Source: Lactobacillus sp. CBA3605 (lineage in GTDB: Bacteria > Bacillota > Bacilli > Lactobacillales > Lactobacillaceae). From it: a DNA stretch of 64,000 nucleotides. The notes beneath the pieces are model-generated. The model made no database searches, was not told the origin of the DNA, and saw nothing but the letters and a program-made list of their open reading frames with translations. The translations under genes and the position numbers were made by a program. This document shows positions 46,062 through 55,933 of the stretch, piece after piece. The stretch is from contig NZ_CP027190.1 of the NCBI RefSeq assembly GCF_002970915.1, forward strand, positions 62,001-126,000. Direction: 5' to 3'. Position 1 is the first letter of the stretch, and each line of letters starts with the position of its first letter.

Positions 46062-46353
46062 ATGAGAATCGGAACTTTTTATTGACTAATGGGTGGCGAA
46101 ATTAAACTAGTTGTTATTAACAAAAATCAATATTCATCGAAACCAGTCAATACTAGCAATAATATAATAATGATAATTTTAGTGATGGTGGGCAGGCATG
46201 ACTGGCAGTGATTAAATCGAAATATCGGTTTGGTACAATGCCAATTATTAATCCGTTAAAGAGGATAATGCAAAAAAATAGAATAAAACGCTTTACTAAC
46301 TAAAAGTAAGTGATATACTAAAATTATCAAACAAGTAAGGAAGTCGATCATTC

Positions 46354-46956
46354 ATGGAAAATCAATTCATTAATCTACAAAGTAAACGTCGCTCAATTTA
46401 TGCCCTAGGTAAGAATTTAACGCAGGCTAATGCCGACTTGGCTAAATTCATTGAAACTGCGATTAAAAATGCACCTTCAGCTTTCAACAACCAAACTGTT
46501 CGGGCTGTGATTCTATTCAATCAATATCATGATCAACTTTGGGACATGACTGCTGATCGGTTGAAATCAGAAGTGCCTTCTGAAGCAGCGTACCAAAAGA
46601 CAGTCGAAAAATTAAATGGCTTTAAAGCGGCTTATGGTACCATCTTGTACTTTACAGATACTGATATTGTTAAACAAAATGAAGCTGATTTTCCATTATA
46701 CGCGGCTAACTTTGCTGATTGGTCAGAACAGGGTCAAGGTAATGCTCAATATAGTGTGTGGACGGCGTTAGCTGAAAATGGGATTGGCGCTAATCTTCAA
46801 CATTACAATCCACTAATCGACGACGGTGTTGCTAAAGCTTATGATATTCCAGCTAACTGGAAATTACGGGCTGAAATGCCATTTGGCTCAATCGAAGCTG
46901 GTGCCGGGGATAAAGAATTTATGGCGGATGCTGATCGATTTAAGGTTTTTGAATAA
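46354..46956 (+). CDS. nitroreductase family protein (Frm2/HBN1-like)
   Basis: The 200-residue FMN-dependent nitroreductase fold protein has RRSIYALGKNL near the N terminus, APSAFNNQTVRAVILFNQYHDQLWDM (FMN-binding arginine/serine region) and NGIGANLQHYNPLIDD with FGSIEAGAGDKEF near the C terminus. These match the oxidoreductase group related to yeast Frm2 and lactococcal CinD. Expected to reduce nitro or quinone compounds with NAD(P)H. GTAAGGAAG precedes the ATG. Monocistronic. Confidence 0.9.
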   Translation: MENQFINLQSKRRSIYALGKNLTQANADLAKFIETAIKNAPSAFNNQTVRAVILFNQYHDQLWDMTADRLKSEVPSEAAYQKTVEKLNGFKAAYGTILYFTDTDIVKQNEADFPLYAANFADWSEQGQGNAQYSVWTALAENGIGANLQHYNPLIDDGVAKAYDIPANWKLRAEMPFGSIEAGAGDKEFMADADRFKVFE

Positions 46957-47274
46957 ATAAATAGTTTAATAATGCTAAAGAGTCAATTGCCTAGTTGGTA
47001 ATTGACTCTTTTTTTGTAAGTGAAATGGTGCTTGTAATCAATTTGTAACTGCGGATAGCAGTTTTCGCATTGAATGATTAATAAATTTTGTGTATTATTA
47101 AGTATAAACATTTATGTAAAAAGACTTTTTATGAATGTGAACAATCACAATTTATTTGTAAACATTTTGTAAAATCATTGATACATGTTTGTTGCTAAAT
47201 TTCAATATTTTATTAGTATTATTAACAAAGTAATTGTTATTTACATATTTTTTAGTTGGAAAGGTGAATTTAGT
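46957..47274. other. very AT-rich region before the muramidase gene, with the nitroreductase terminator
   Basis: A terminator lies at 46977-47017 (AAAGAGTCAATTGCC with GGTAATTGACTCTTT and a T run). From about 47040 onwards the sequence is strikingly AT-rich and includes runs such as TTATTTGTAAACATTTTG. It should hold the muramidase promoter. A frame in phase with the muramidase continues through it to 47185 but is upstream of the ribosome binding site. Confidence 0.6.
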
Positions 47275-48810
47275 TTGAAAGTAAGAAAAGAATGGGGTTT
47301 ACTCCTCATGGGATTGAGCTTTTTGTTAGCTATCGGCGTGTCAACGAAAGCGTCAGCGGCTGTACCAGACATCTCTGAATGGCAAGGCCAGTTGACTAGC
47401 ACGCAGGTTAGCAGTTTAAAGTCACAAACCAGCTTTGTTATTAACCGGGTTCAGTATGGGTCTGGTTATGAAGATATTTATCATAAGAGTAATGAAAACT
47501 TGTATGTTAAATACGGTGTGCCATTTGGGTCATATGATTATTCGACGTTTACGAGTACAAGCAGTGCGGTAACCGATGCAAAGAACTTTTATGCACGTTC
47601 AAATAAAAATACGAAGTTTTACGTATTGGATTTTGAAACAACGTCAATGAATAGTTCAACTGCGAATGCGGCAGTAAAGGCTTGGTATACTGAAATGCGT
47701 AAGTTAACGAGTAAAAAGTTAATTTTCTATTCTTACCAATCATTTGCGACCACCTATGCCAATACCGCGCGTCAAAGTTTTGATGCCCAGTGGATTGCGA
47801 ACTATTCATATCGACCAACGGTTTCGTTCTCATTATGGCAGTATTCAAGCAATTACTATTTATCAGCGTTAAATCAATATGTTGATAATAATTTGTTTGA
47901 TAGTGCGTCAGTATCCAATTATCATCCATTGAGTTGGTGGTTGAATACTAGTACTGCCAAAAAGACCTATGCCTACAGTAGTTACAAGACGGGTCAATAT
48001 GCTTATGTCTATTCAAAGGCTAGCATGTATTATGATCGTAGCAAAGTTCCAAGTTCAGCCAAACAAAAGATGTACAAAATTACCGCAGTTAAGTCAGTGA
48101 CCAAGAGTAATTCCAAACAACTCGTCTACTTGTCAGGGTTGAATCAATGGGTCCTTTCACAAGATGTCGGTGGTTATTGGGGTCAAGGTCAAAAGGGCAC
48201 CTTTACCTTAAACTACAATGCCAATGTTTATAGTAACGCGGCGCTTTCGACTAAGTCAGGCCGGACTCTTGCCAAAGGTGCCAAGGTAACCGGAACTGTT
48301 GTTAAATATGGTAAGTTGTACCGGGTTAAGTTAGATGGTGGTGGTTACATTACTGCCGCAGTGCAAGAAACTAACTTCACCCCAGCACCAAAGGTTTATG
48401 CCTATAGTAGCTATAAAGCTGGACAATACGCTTACGTTTATTCGAAAGCTAGCATGTATTATGATCGCAGTAAAGTTCCAAGTTCAGCTAAGCAAAAGAT
48501 GTATAAAATTACCGCGGTTAAATCAGTAACCAAGAGTGATTCCAAACAATTGTTGTACTTGGCCGGACTAAACCAATGGGTCCTTTCACAAGACGTTGGC
48601 GGTTATTGGGGTCTTGGTCAAAGCGGGACGTTCACTTTGAAGTATAATGCCAATGTTTATAGCAATGCGGCACTTTCTACTAAATCTGGGCGGACCCTTG
48701 CTAAAGGGGCTAAAGTATCCGGGACAGTTGTTCAATACGGTAAGTTATATCGGATTAAATTAACTACAGGTGGCTATATTACCGCTGCAGTCCAAGAAAC
48801 AAATCACTAA
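47275..48810 (+). CDS. secreted GH25 muramidase with two C-terminal wall-binding-like modules
   Basis: The 511-residue product starts at TTG 47275, preceded by GAAAGGTG. A signal peptide (LLLMGLSFLLAIGVSTKASA) precedes a GH25 lysozyme domain (about residues 30-220): PDISEWQG at its start with the first catalytic Asp, and FYVLDFETT with the catalytic Asp-x-Glu. Then come two nearly identical modules of about 140 residues (YAYSSYK.GQYAYVYSKAS each), which may bind the cell wall (SH3-like; inference). Enzymes of this family cleave MurNAc-GlcNAc bonds. It is monocistronic. Confidence 0.92.
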   Translation: MKVRKEWGLLLMGLSFLLAIGVSTKASAAVPDISEWQGQLTSTQVSSLKSQTSFVINRVQYGSGYEDIYHKSNENLYVKYGVPFGSYDYSTFTSTSSAVTDAKNFYARSNKNTKFYVLDFETTSMNSSTANAAVKAWYTEMRKLTSKKLIFYSYQSFATTYANTARQSFDAQWIANYSYRPTVSFSLWQYSSNYYLSALNQYVDNNLFDSASVSNYHPLSWWLNTSTAKKTYAYSSYKTGQYAYVYSKASMYYDRSKVPSSAKQKMYKITAVKSVTKSNSKQLVYLSGLNQWVLSQDVGGYWGQGQKGTFTLNYNANVYSNAALSTKSGRTLAKGAKVTGTVVKYGKLYRVKLDGGGYITAAVQETNFTPAPKVYAYSSYKAGQYAYVYSKASMYYDRSKVPSSAKQKMYKITAVKSVTKSDSKQLLYLAGLNQWVLSQDVGGYWGLGQSGTFTLKYNANVYSNAALSTKSGRTLAKGAKVSGTVVQYGKLYRIKLTTGGYITAAVQETNH

Positions 48811-48827
48811 CTTAATTAAGTTAATTT

Positions 48828-48866
48828 AAAATGGTCTTGTCATGATGATGGCAAGATCATTTTTTG
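48828..48866 (+). terminator. terminator of the muramidase gene
   Basis: AAAATGGTCTTGTC pairs with GGCAAGATCATTTTTT around ATGATGAT, ending in T residues. Confidence 0.85.
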
Positions 48867-48958
48867 GTTAAGAAAATCTCAAACCAATTTTATTCGCTAA
48901 AGCACGCTAGCAAGGGTATGCTAAAATAGAAACTAACATGGGTGTGGAGGTAGTCAAA

Positions 48959-50065
48959 ATGCGAAAACAGGTAACGATTATTGGTAGTGGAATTGTGGGA
49001 GCTGTTACGGCGTATTATTTAAGTGCAGATCCTAATCTAAGCGTCACTATTTATGATGATGGAATTGGACAGGCCACTAAGAATTCGGCGGGGATTATTT
49101 CACCATGGTTGTCAAAGCGCCGCAATCAACGTTGGTATAACCTTGCTAAAGCCGGGGCTGCCCTTTATCCAGAAATTGTTGAAGCAACCCAGATGGGGTA
49201 TTCTGTCTATCAACAGTCCGGGACGATTGTCACGCGGCATGATGCAGCCGATTTACAAGCCTTATATGAGTTAGCAGTCAAGCGGCATCAGGATGCACCG
49301 CAGATGGGGACGATTACGCAATTGACCGCTGAAGAAGTGCAAGCCAAAATTCCGTTATTGACGCAGCCACAACCTGGCGTCTTTGTGAGTGGTGGAGCGC
49401 GCGTTGATGGTGATAAGTTTGCCCATAATTTATTGAAATATGCTGAAAAGCGTAATTTAATTCGGCATAAGGGCAAAGTTACCTTAGGCGATCAAGGCCA
49501 ACTATTAACGCCCCATGGGCAACAAGCTTATGATACGTTGATTTTAGCAGTGGGTGCCTGGTTGAAGCCACTATTGTTACCAATGCAAATTGTCGCCGAT
49601 GTGCGTCCGCAAAAGGGGCAATTAATTGAGTTACAATTGCCAGAAACTTGGGGGGATGAAGTCCCAGTTTTAATGCCAGAAGGTGAACGCGATTTTATTC
49701 CATTTACACGTAGCAAGTTAGTCGTTGGCGCAACCCATGAAAATGATATGGGTTACGACATTCAAGCGTCATCGTTGGTTGAAGCTGATTTATTTGCGAG
49801 CGCTGTCAAGTTAGATGCCAATTTAACGCACGATCAAATCAGCCAGGTTAAGGTTGGTACCCGCGCGTATACCCGCGATTTTGCCCCATTCTTTGGACCG
49901 TTGCCAGACAATCCACATATTCTAGTAGCGAGTGGTTTGGGTTCTTCTGGATTAACGACGGGCCCAATGATTGGCAAGCTATTGGCAGATTATGTGCAGA
50001 CTGGCCGTCATGATTGGGATCAATATCAGTTACCGATTGAGACTTATTTGGAAGTTGATGATTAA
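48959..50065 (+). CDS. FAD-dependent amino acid oxidoreductase, DadA type
   Basis: The 368-residue protein has the FAD-binding Rossmann start VTIIGSGIVGAVTAYYLS with ADP-binding GxGxxG, NSAGIISPWLSKR, and the C-terminal DAO motif LVASGLGSSGLTTGPMIGKLLAD. It belongs to the D-amino acid dehydrogenase/glycine oxidase family; the substrate cannot be read. A GGAGG lies 9 bases before the ATG used; a start 7 codons earlier would overlap this site. Its stop overlaps that of the convergent RNase H gene by 3 bases. Confidence 0.9.
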   Translation: MRKQVTIIGSGIVGAVTAYYLSADPNLSVTIYDDGIGQATKNSAGIISPWLSKRRNQRWYNLAKAGAALYPEIVEATQMGYSVYQQSGTIVTRHDAADLQALYELAVKRHQDAPQMGTITQLTAEEVQAKIPLLTQPQPGVFVSGGARVDGDKFAHNLLKYAEKRNLIRHKGKVTLGDQGQLLTPHGQQAYDTLILAVGAWLKPLLLPMQIVADVRPQKGQLIELQLPETWGDEVPVLMPEGERDFIPFTRSKLVVGATHENDMGYDIQASSLVEADLFASAVKLDANLTHDQISQVKVGTRAYTRDFAPFFGPLPDNPHILVASGLGSSGLTTGPMIGKLLADYVQTGRHDWDQYQLPIETYLEVDD

Positions 50066-50448
50066 GCCTTTAAGTGTAGGCCTTGCTGGGCCAATTGATG
50101 TGCACCATGATTTTCACTTTCGGGAATCCAACGAGTAATGACGACTTGGCATTGATCTTGTAAGTGTAGTAAGGTTTTTAGCTCAACTGAGAAGCTTTTG
50201 CTATAAGCTTTACTGACGCTTTCAGCGACCACTTGACTGTCGGTAAAAAAGAAGACCGCTTGATTGGGTCCATAGGTGTCTAAAATCAGTTTAAAACCAG
50301 CGATGGCAGCTAAAAATTCGGCGGTGTGATTATCACTAGGTGGTAAGACTTGCTTGAATTGATGTTGTTTACCAGCCTCAACCAATAAAATTCCGGCGGC
50401 GCTTTGGTGATTGGCCGGGGTAGTGGCAGCATCCGTATATAATTGCAT
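50062..50448 (-). CDS. ribonuclease HI family protein
   Basis: The 128-residue product starts MQLYTDAATTPANHQSAAG. The RNase H carboxylates Asp6 (YTDAA), Glu44 (HTAEFLA) and Asp70 (FFTDSQ) are in place. The last metal ligand, normally Asp in N..AD.LA, reads His117 in NHGAHQLAQQ. This occurs in some YpeP-like relatives but could alter activity. The ATG at 50448 follows GGAG by 9 bases. It is divergent from the EbsA-like gene. Confidence 0.85.
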   Translation of the reverse strand: MQLYTDAATTPANHQSAAGILLVEAGKQHQFKQVLPPSDNHTAEFLAAIAGFKLILDTYGPNQAVFFFTDSQVVAESVSKAYSKSFSVELKTLLHLQDQCQVVITRWIPESENHGAHQLAQQGLHLKA

Positions 50449-50483
50449 GTTTAAGCACTCCATTTTGAAAGGATTTTAATATT

Positions 50484-50861
50484 TTGAATAATTCTAAGCA
50501 TACCTTTAAATACCAACCAAATCTATCTTCCAGCTTAATTGTTTGGTCATGGACGCTGATCATTCTAATGGGCACGATTATTTGGTGGTTAGAAACATTA
50601 AAGTTTAAATGGCCATTTGTCTTATTAGGGGTCATCTTTATTGCGGCGTGTGCCGTTCAAGTTGGCCTACGACGCGTTTCAATTGATCGTAATTTAATGA
50701 TTTTTAGTACGGTCTTAAATCGGTCTTGGCTCGTTATTCCGCGCGACCAACTTGAATCAGTGACTAAAGTTCGCGGCGGAATCGAAGTTAAAATTGATGG
50801 GAATGCCTATCGATTTTTAATGCCTAAAAAGAGTTGTCGGGCGTTACTTGATTTAATTTAA
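50484..50861 (+). CDS. EbsA-like membrane protein
   Basis: The 125-residue product starts with TTG 50484, 10 bases after AAAGGA. Two hydrophobic segments (about residues 18-37 and 44-62) are followed by a short beta-rich cytoplasmic domain (VSIDRNLMIFSTVLNRSWLVIPRDQLESV) that resembles PH-like/EbsA domains. EbsA-family proteins occur in enterococci and lactobacilli and were first noticed near the surface-exclusion locus; function unclear. Confidence 0.75.
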   Translation: MNNSKHTFKYQPNLSSSLIVWSWTLIILMGTIIWWLETLKFKWPFVLLGVIFIAACAVQVGLRRVSIDRNLMIFSTVLNRSWLVIPRDQLESVTKVRGGIEVKIDGNAYRFLMPKKSCRALLDLI

Positions 50862-50979
50862 GTCAATAAATAACCGAACTTTAAACGTGATGATAAAATA
50901 ATTGTTCCGTGTTTTGTCGTTTTTTAGTCTGAAAACGGTTATACTAAACTTGTAATATGACAAAAGGGGCGGATTTTGA

Positions 50980-52635
50980 ATGAAAGACATCGATATTGCA
51001 CAACAAGTAACACCCGAACCGATTACGACCATTGCGGCCAAAGCTGGTCTAACCAGCGATGAGATTGACCAGTATGGGAGTGCGAAAGCTAAGTTGAAGT
51101 TGCCATTGCCTAAAAAGGCGACACAACGAAAATTAATTTTGGTAACGTCGATTAATCCAACGCCTGCCGGTGAAGGTAAGTCCACTGTTACCATTGGGCT
51201 TGGCGATGCACTAACAAAGTTGGGTAAGTCAACCATGATTGCGCTACGGGAACCATCCTTAGGTCCAGTCATGGGCATGAAAGGTGGCGCAACTGGCGGT
51301 GGTTATTCGCAAGTTATTCCGATGGAAGATATTAATCTTCATTTTACCGGGGATATGCATGCCTTGACCGCTGCTAATAATACGTTAGCCGCTTTAATTG
51401 ATAATCATATTCAACAAGGAAATACCTTGGGATTGGATCAACGTCGTATTCAATGGAAGCGCACATTAGATATTAATGATCGGGCATTACGCCGGATTGT
51501 GATTGGATTAGGCGGTCCCACATCAGGGGTCCCACGTGAAGATGGCTTTGATATTACGGTTGCCAGCGAGTTGATGGCAATTTTATGTCTTTCAAAAAAC
51601 ATCGCAGATTTAAAACGGCGAATTAATCAGATTGTGATTGGCTATACGCATGACCGGCAACCAGTAACTGTGGCTGATTTAAAGGTGGGCGGTGCAATTA
51701 CGCTGCTCTTAAAAGAAGCGTTACGGCCTAATCTGGTCCAAACATTGGCGCATACACCGGCGATGGTCCATGGTGGGCCCTTTGCTAACATTGCCCACGG
51801 CTGTAACAGCGTTTTAGCAACTCAAGCTGGCTTGAATTTGGCCGATTACACGGTCACTGAAGCTGGTTTCGGTGCCGACTTGGGCGGCGAAAAGTTCATG
51901 GACATTAATGTGCCGGCGGTTGGTCAAGCGCCGGATGCCGTGGTGATTGTTGCAACGATTCGAGCGTTGAAATTACACGGTGGCGTCGCTTTGGCTGATT
52001 TAGCTACCGAAAATGTGGTTGCGTTGAAGCAAGGGGCAGCTAATTTAGGCCATCATATTCAAGCGATGCAGCAATATGGTATTCCAGTCGTTGTTGCAAT
52101 TAATGAGTTTACGGCAGATACGGCAGCTGAAATTCAAGCGGTTCAGGACTACTGTTCAGCACTAGGGGTTGACGCAGTCTTGGCCGATGTCTGGGGACAA
52201 GGTGGTGCCGGCGCTACTGATTTAGCAACGGCGGTCGTTAAGTTGGCAGATCAACCAAGCACTTTCAAACCGTTATATGATAACAATGACTCCGTTGAAG
52301 CTAAAGTTATGGCAGTTGTGACCAAGATTTATGGTGGTGCCAACGTCGAATATAGTGGTAAAGCGAAACGACAACTACGTGATTTTGCCAAGTATGGTTG
52401 GGATAAATTACCAATTTGTATGGCTAAAACGCAATACTCATTGAGTGATAATCCGAAGTTGTTGGGGGCCCCAACCGGGTTTACGATTACGGTACGCGAA
52501 TTCGTGCCTAAGTTAGGCGCCGGCTTCATTGTGGCCTTAACTGGCAATGTGTTAACCATGCCTGGATTACCGAAGCATCCGGCAGCATTAGATATGGATA
52601 TTACTGAAGACGGTCAGATTTCAGGATTGTTTTAG
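50980..52635 (+). CDS. fhs: formate--tetrahydrofolate ligase
   Basis: The 551-residue ATP-dependent enzyme makes 10-formyl-THF from formate and THF for purine and fMet-tRNA synthesis. Signatures: [22 protein letters not shown] (P-loop-like ATP site, about residues 56-77), [35 protein letters not shown], and [12 protein letters not shown]. Length matches FTHFS (about 556). A TATACT at 50940-50945 may be its -10. Monocistronic with its own terminator. Confidence 0.97.
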   Translation: MKDIDIAQQVTPEPITTIAAKAGLTSDEIDQYGSAKAKLKLPLPKKATQRKLILVTSINPTPAGEGKSTVTIGLGDALTKLGKSTMIALREPSLGPVMGMKGGATGGGYSQVIPMEDINLHFTGDMHALTAANNTLAALIDNHIQQGNTLGLDQRRIQWKRTLDINDRALRRIVIGLGGPTSGVPREDGFDITVASELMAILCLSKNIADLKRRINQIVIGYTHDRQPVTVADLKVGGAITLLLKEALRPNLVQTLAHTPAMVHGGPFANIAHGCNSVLATQAGLNLADYTVTEAGFGADLGGEKFMDINVPAVGQAPDAVVIVATIRALKLHGGVALADLATENVVALKQGAANLGHHIQAMQQYGIPVVVAINEFTADTAAEIQAVQDYCSALGVDAVLADVWGQGGAGATDLATAVVKLADQPSTFKPLYDNNDSVEAKVMAVVTKIYGGANVEYSGKAKRQLRDFAKYGWDKLPICMAKTQYSLSDNPKLLGAPTGFTITVREFVPKLGAGFIVALTGNVLTMPGLPKHPAALDMDITEDGQISGLF

Positions 52636-52641
52636 ACGTTA

Positions 52642-52676
52642 AGAAGTGTTTGGGCCAAGCCCAAGCGCTTTTTTTG
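52642..52676 (+). terminator. terminator of fhs
   Basis: AAGTGTTTGGGC pairs with GCCCAAGCGCTT around CAA, followed by seven T. Confidence 0.9.
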
Positions 52677-52775
52677 ACTTGTTATGGAAAATGAAATTTA
52701 CGGTGGAAGACCACTTACTAACTTGTGATTGTCTGGTATAATTAAACAAGTTTAGCGGATTGTGAGGCGTGAAAA

Positions 52776-53225
52776 ATGTGGATTTATTGGGGTCTAATGT
52801 TTATCTTGGTCATCATTGACCAAATTATAAAATCAGCAGTGGTACGTCAAATTGCTTTGGGTGCGACTAAAACGGTGGTACCTGGCTTATTTTCATTAAC
52901 TAATTTACATAATAGTGGTGCAGCTTGGAGCATACTGCAAGGCAAAATGGGCTTTTTCTACTTGATTTCCATCGTCGCGTTAGGCGTCATGGTCTATTTA
53001 TTATGGCGCTTACGGGAACATCGACTTTATGAATTTGGAATTGCATTAATGATTGCGGGGACTTTAGGTAATTTTATTGATCGAGTCCGTATCGGTTACG
53101 TAGTTGACATGTTTCAATTAGATTTCATTAATTTTCCAATCTTTAATTTTGCGGATTCATGTTTGACCGTTGGCGTTATTCTCATTTTGATTGCCGTTTT
53201 GCGAGATGATACGTTCGATAAATAG
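52776..53225 (+). CDS. lspA: lipoprotein signal peptidase (signal peptidase II)
   Basis: The 149-residue four-TM aspartyl protease cleaves prolipoprotein signal peptides. The catalytic aspartates are Asp102 in GNFIDRVRIG and Asp127 in FNFADSCLTVG. NLHNSGAAWSIL is the third conserved box. GTGAGG lies before the ATG. It is followed by rluD after 20 bases, the lspA-rluD-pyrR arrangement of Firmicutes. Confidence 0.97.
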   Translation: MWIYWGLMFILVIIDQIIKSAVVRQIALGATKTVVPGLFSLTNLHNSGAAWSILQGKMGFFYLISIVALGVMVYLLWRLREHRLYEFGIALMIAGTLGNFIDRVRIGYVVDMFQLDFINFPIFNFADSCLTVGVILILIAVLRDDTFDK

Positions 53226-53245
53226 CACTAAAAGGAGTTAAGAAT

Positions 53246-54169
53246 TTGGCAGGGGCAACGACAGAACAACAATTTAAGGTTAGTCACGAAACGGGTCGGT
53301 TGGACAAGGTCTTGGCGGGATTACAAGCAATTTGGTCACGTTCACAAATTGACAAACTAATTAAGACGGCGCAAGTGACCGTTAATGGTCAGCAGCAGCC
53401 GAGTAAGTATCAGGTTCAAGCTGGTGACCAGATTGTGGTAGCGGCCCAAACCGTGCAGACGACTGAATTGATTCCAGAGAATATCCCGTTAGACATTGTC
53501 TATGAAGATGATGATGTGATTGTGGTCAATAAGCCGCAAGGGATGGTAGTGCATCCGGCACCAGGACATCCAGATCAAACACTGGTGAATGCCTTGCTTT
53601 ATCATAGCCCGTTGTCCACGATTAATGGCGAATTTCGGCCAGGGATTGTTCATCGTATTGATAAGGACACTTCAGGGTTGCTAATGGTCGCTAAAAACGA
53701 TCGAGCCCACCATGCATTGGCGGCTCAGTTAAAGGCTAAAAAAAATTTGCGAGAATACTGGGCGTTAGTGCATGGTGTTATTAAAGAAACCACTGGGACG
53801 ATTGATGCACCACTTGGTCGGTCACCCAAGGATCGAAAAAAACAAGCAATTGTCAAGGATGGTCGGCAGGCAGTGACCCATTTTGAGGTATTAAAACGTT
53901 ATCAACACTACACGTTAATTGCTTGTCGACTAGAGACCGGGCGGACCCATCAAATTCGGGTGCATTTACAATCTATCGGTCATCCCATTGTTGGTGACCC
54001 GTTATACGGCCCGAAAAAAACAATTACTGGGCATGGCCAATTTTTGCATGCCCGGACGTTAGGGTTTGAGCACCCCGTAACGGGCCAATTGATGCAATTT
54101 GAAGCGCCGTTACCAGCCATCTTTACGGCGACTTTGGCGAAGCTTGACAAAACGGATGCAACTCATTAA
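53246..54169 (+). CDS. rluD: 23S rRNA pseudouridine synthase, RluD/YlyB type
   Basis: The 307-residue product starts at TTG 53246 behind AAAGGAG. An S4 RNA-binding domain (about residues 15-75) precedes the RluA-family catalytic domain with Asp139 in the HRIDKDTSG motif; KPQGMVVHPAPG and ETGRTHQIRVHL are the other family boxes. Expected to modify 23S rRNA helix 69 uridines. Cotranscribed with lspA. Confidence 0.93.
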   Translation: MAGATTEQQFKVSHETGRLDKVLAGLQAIWSRSQIDKLIKTAQVTVNGQQQPSKYQVQAGDQIVVAAQTVQTTELIPENIPLDIVYEDDDVIVVNKPQGMVVHPAPGHPDQTLVNALLYHSPLSTINGEFRPGIVHRIDKDTSGLLMVAKNDRAHHALAAQLKAKKNLREYWALVHGVIKETTGTIDAPLGRSPKDRKKQAIVKDGRQAVTHFEVLKRYQHYTLIACRLETGRTHQIRVHLQSIGHPIVGDPLYGPKKTITGHGQFLHARTLGFEHPVTGQLMQFEAPLPAIFTATLAKLDKTDATH

Positions 54170-54184
54170 TCTAACAGTAAAGAT

Positions 54185-54277
54185 AGTCCTTTAATCCGGT
54201 CCAGTGAGACTGAAAGGCAAACGGGAACCATTACCTTTGACGGTCGTGACAAGTTTAATGTCCGACCGTCTTTATTT
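54185..54277 (+). promoter_or_regulatory. PyrR-responsive attenuator
   Basis: The leader contains a PyrR-binding loop, TCCAGTGAGACTGAAAGG (CCNGNGAG core at 54200-54208), followed by a terminator stem GACGGTCGTGACA / TGTCCGACCGTC (54239-54270) with a T-rich tail (TTTATTTTA). This is the standard anti-antiterminator/terminator layout through which PyrR-UMP stops pyr operon transcription. It lies directly ahead of pyrR. Confidence 0.85.
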
Positions 54278-54285
54278 TAAATTAG

Positions 54286-54819
<534 letters not shown>

Positions 54820-54850
54820 GTTTCATATTAAAGGATGAGAAGGGATCGAC

Positions 54851-55933
54851 ATGGCAGACCGCTATTTGATTCTTGAAGACGGCAGTGCCTATCTTGGTGA
54901 GGGTTTTGGATCACCAGCGGTTTCTACCGGTGAAATTGTGCTAAACACTAGCATGACGGGCTATCAAGAAATTATTACAAATCAAATTTATCATAATCAA
55001 ATTATTGCCTTTACCCAGCCAACGATTGGGAGCTATGGGATTAATCACGATAGTTATGAATCGATTTTGCCCACGGTTAAAGGCGTGGTGGTGCGTGATG
55101 TAGCAAGCATTTCAACCAATCGTCAGCGCCGCTGGTCACTTGATCAGTATTTAAAGCAGCAAAACATTCCAGGAATTAGTCATATTGACACACGGCATCT
55201 TGCCAAGCAATTGCGCGCGAGTGGCCCTATGAAAGCCAGTATTGTGGATGTTGCGGATGCTCATGCCTTTGATCAATTGGGCGCCACCGTTTTAACTAAT
55301 CAGCAAGTTGCTGCTGTCGCGACCCCAAAGCCATTTCCTAATCCCGGAACCGGGCTAAATGTGGTGGTCGTTGATTTCGGGTTGAAACATGGTATTTTAC
55401 GGGAGTTAAGCAAGCGTGCTTGCAATGTCACCGTTTTACCGTATACGGCTACGATGGAGGAAATCATTAATTTAGATCCCGATGGGGTCATTTTATCGAC
55501 CGGCCCAGGGAAACCGCAAGACTTACCAGATAGTGTCTTAACGATGATTAAGAATGTCCAGACCCGGGTGCCGTTATTTGCTATTGGCTTAGGTCATGAA
55601 TTATTTGCGATGGCTAACGGCGCTAAAATTATGAAGCTTTCACCAGAACATCACGGTGCCAACCATCCGATTCGCGAAGTGATTACGAATCAAATTATTT
55701 ATGCATCGCAAGGTCAAGGTTTTACAGTTAATCCAGAAACTGTGGATCGTGACAAATTAATTACGACGTTTGTGGATTTGATTGATGGGACGATTCAAGG
55801 GTTACGTTATCGTGACTTCCCAGCATTTTCGGTACAGTTCTTTCCGGATGGTGCGCCAGGTCCAACTGATGCGCGTGATATCTTTGATGAATTTGTCGAA
55901 TCAATGCAGCAAGCAAGGGGGCCGGTCTGGTGA
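54851..55933 (+). CDS. carA: carbamoyl-phosphate synthase small subunit-like protein, predicted inactive glutaminase
   Basis: The 360-residue protein is full length and aligns along CarA: N-terminal domain (LEDGSAYLGEGFGS, EIVLNTSMTGYQEI) and class I glutaminase domain (about residues 168-350). The triad is gone. The nucleophile position in the elbow normally GICLGHQ reads AIGLGHE, so Cys is Gly246; the normal QFHPEA reads QFFPDG, so the catalytic His is Phe331 and Glu is Asp333. It still has substantial structure-like conservation elsewhere (GVILSTGPGKPQDL). Stop and the next start overlap (GTGA). Cotranscribed with pyrR and carB. Likely a pseudo-enzyme scaffold or sensor; glutamine hydrolysis is not expected. 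Confidence 0.88.
   Translation: MADRYLILEDGSAYLGEGFGSPAVSTGEIVLNTSMTGYQEIITNQIYHNQIIAFTQPTIGSYGINHDSYESILPTVKGVVVRDVASISTNRQRRWSLDQYLKQQNIPGISHIDTRHLAKQLRASGPMKASIVDVADAHAFDQLGATVLTNQQVAAVATPKPFPNPGTGLNVVVVDFGLKHGILRELSKRACNVTVLPYTATMEEIINLDPDGVILSTGPGKPQDLPDSVLTMIKNVQTRVPLFAIGLGHELFAMANGAKIMKLSPEHHGANHPIREVITNQIIYASQGQGFTVNPETVDRDKLITTFVDLIDGTIQGLRYRDFPAFSVQFFPDGAPGPTDARDIFDEFVESMQQARGPVW

Noticed and set aside
47185..47274. Upstream extension of the muramidase to an ATG at 47185
   Set aside because: It would place a long hydrophobic stretch before the normal signal peptide and lies ahead of the GAAAGGTG site serving TTG 47275.
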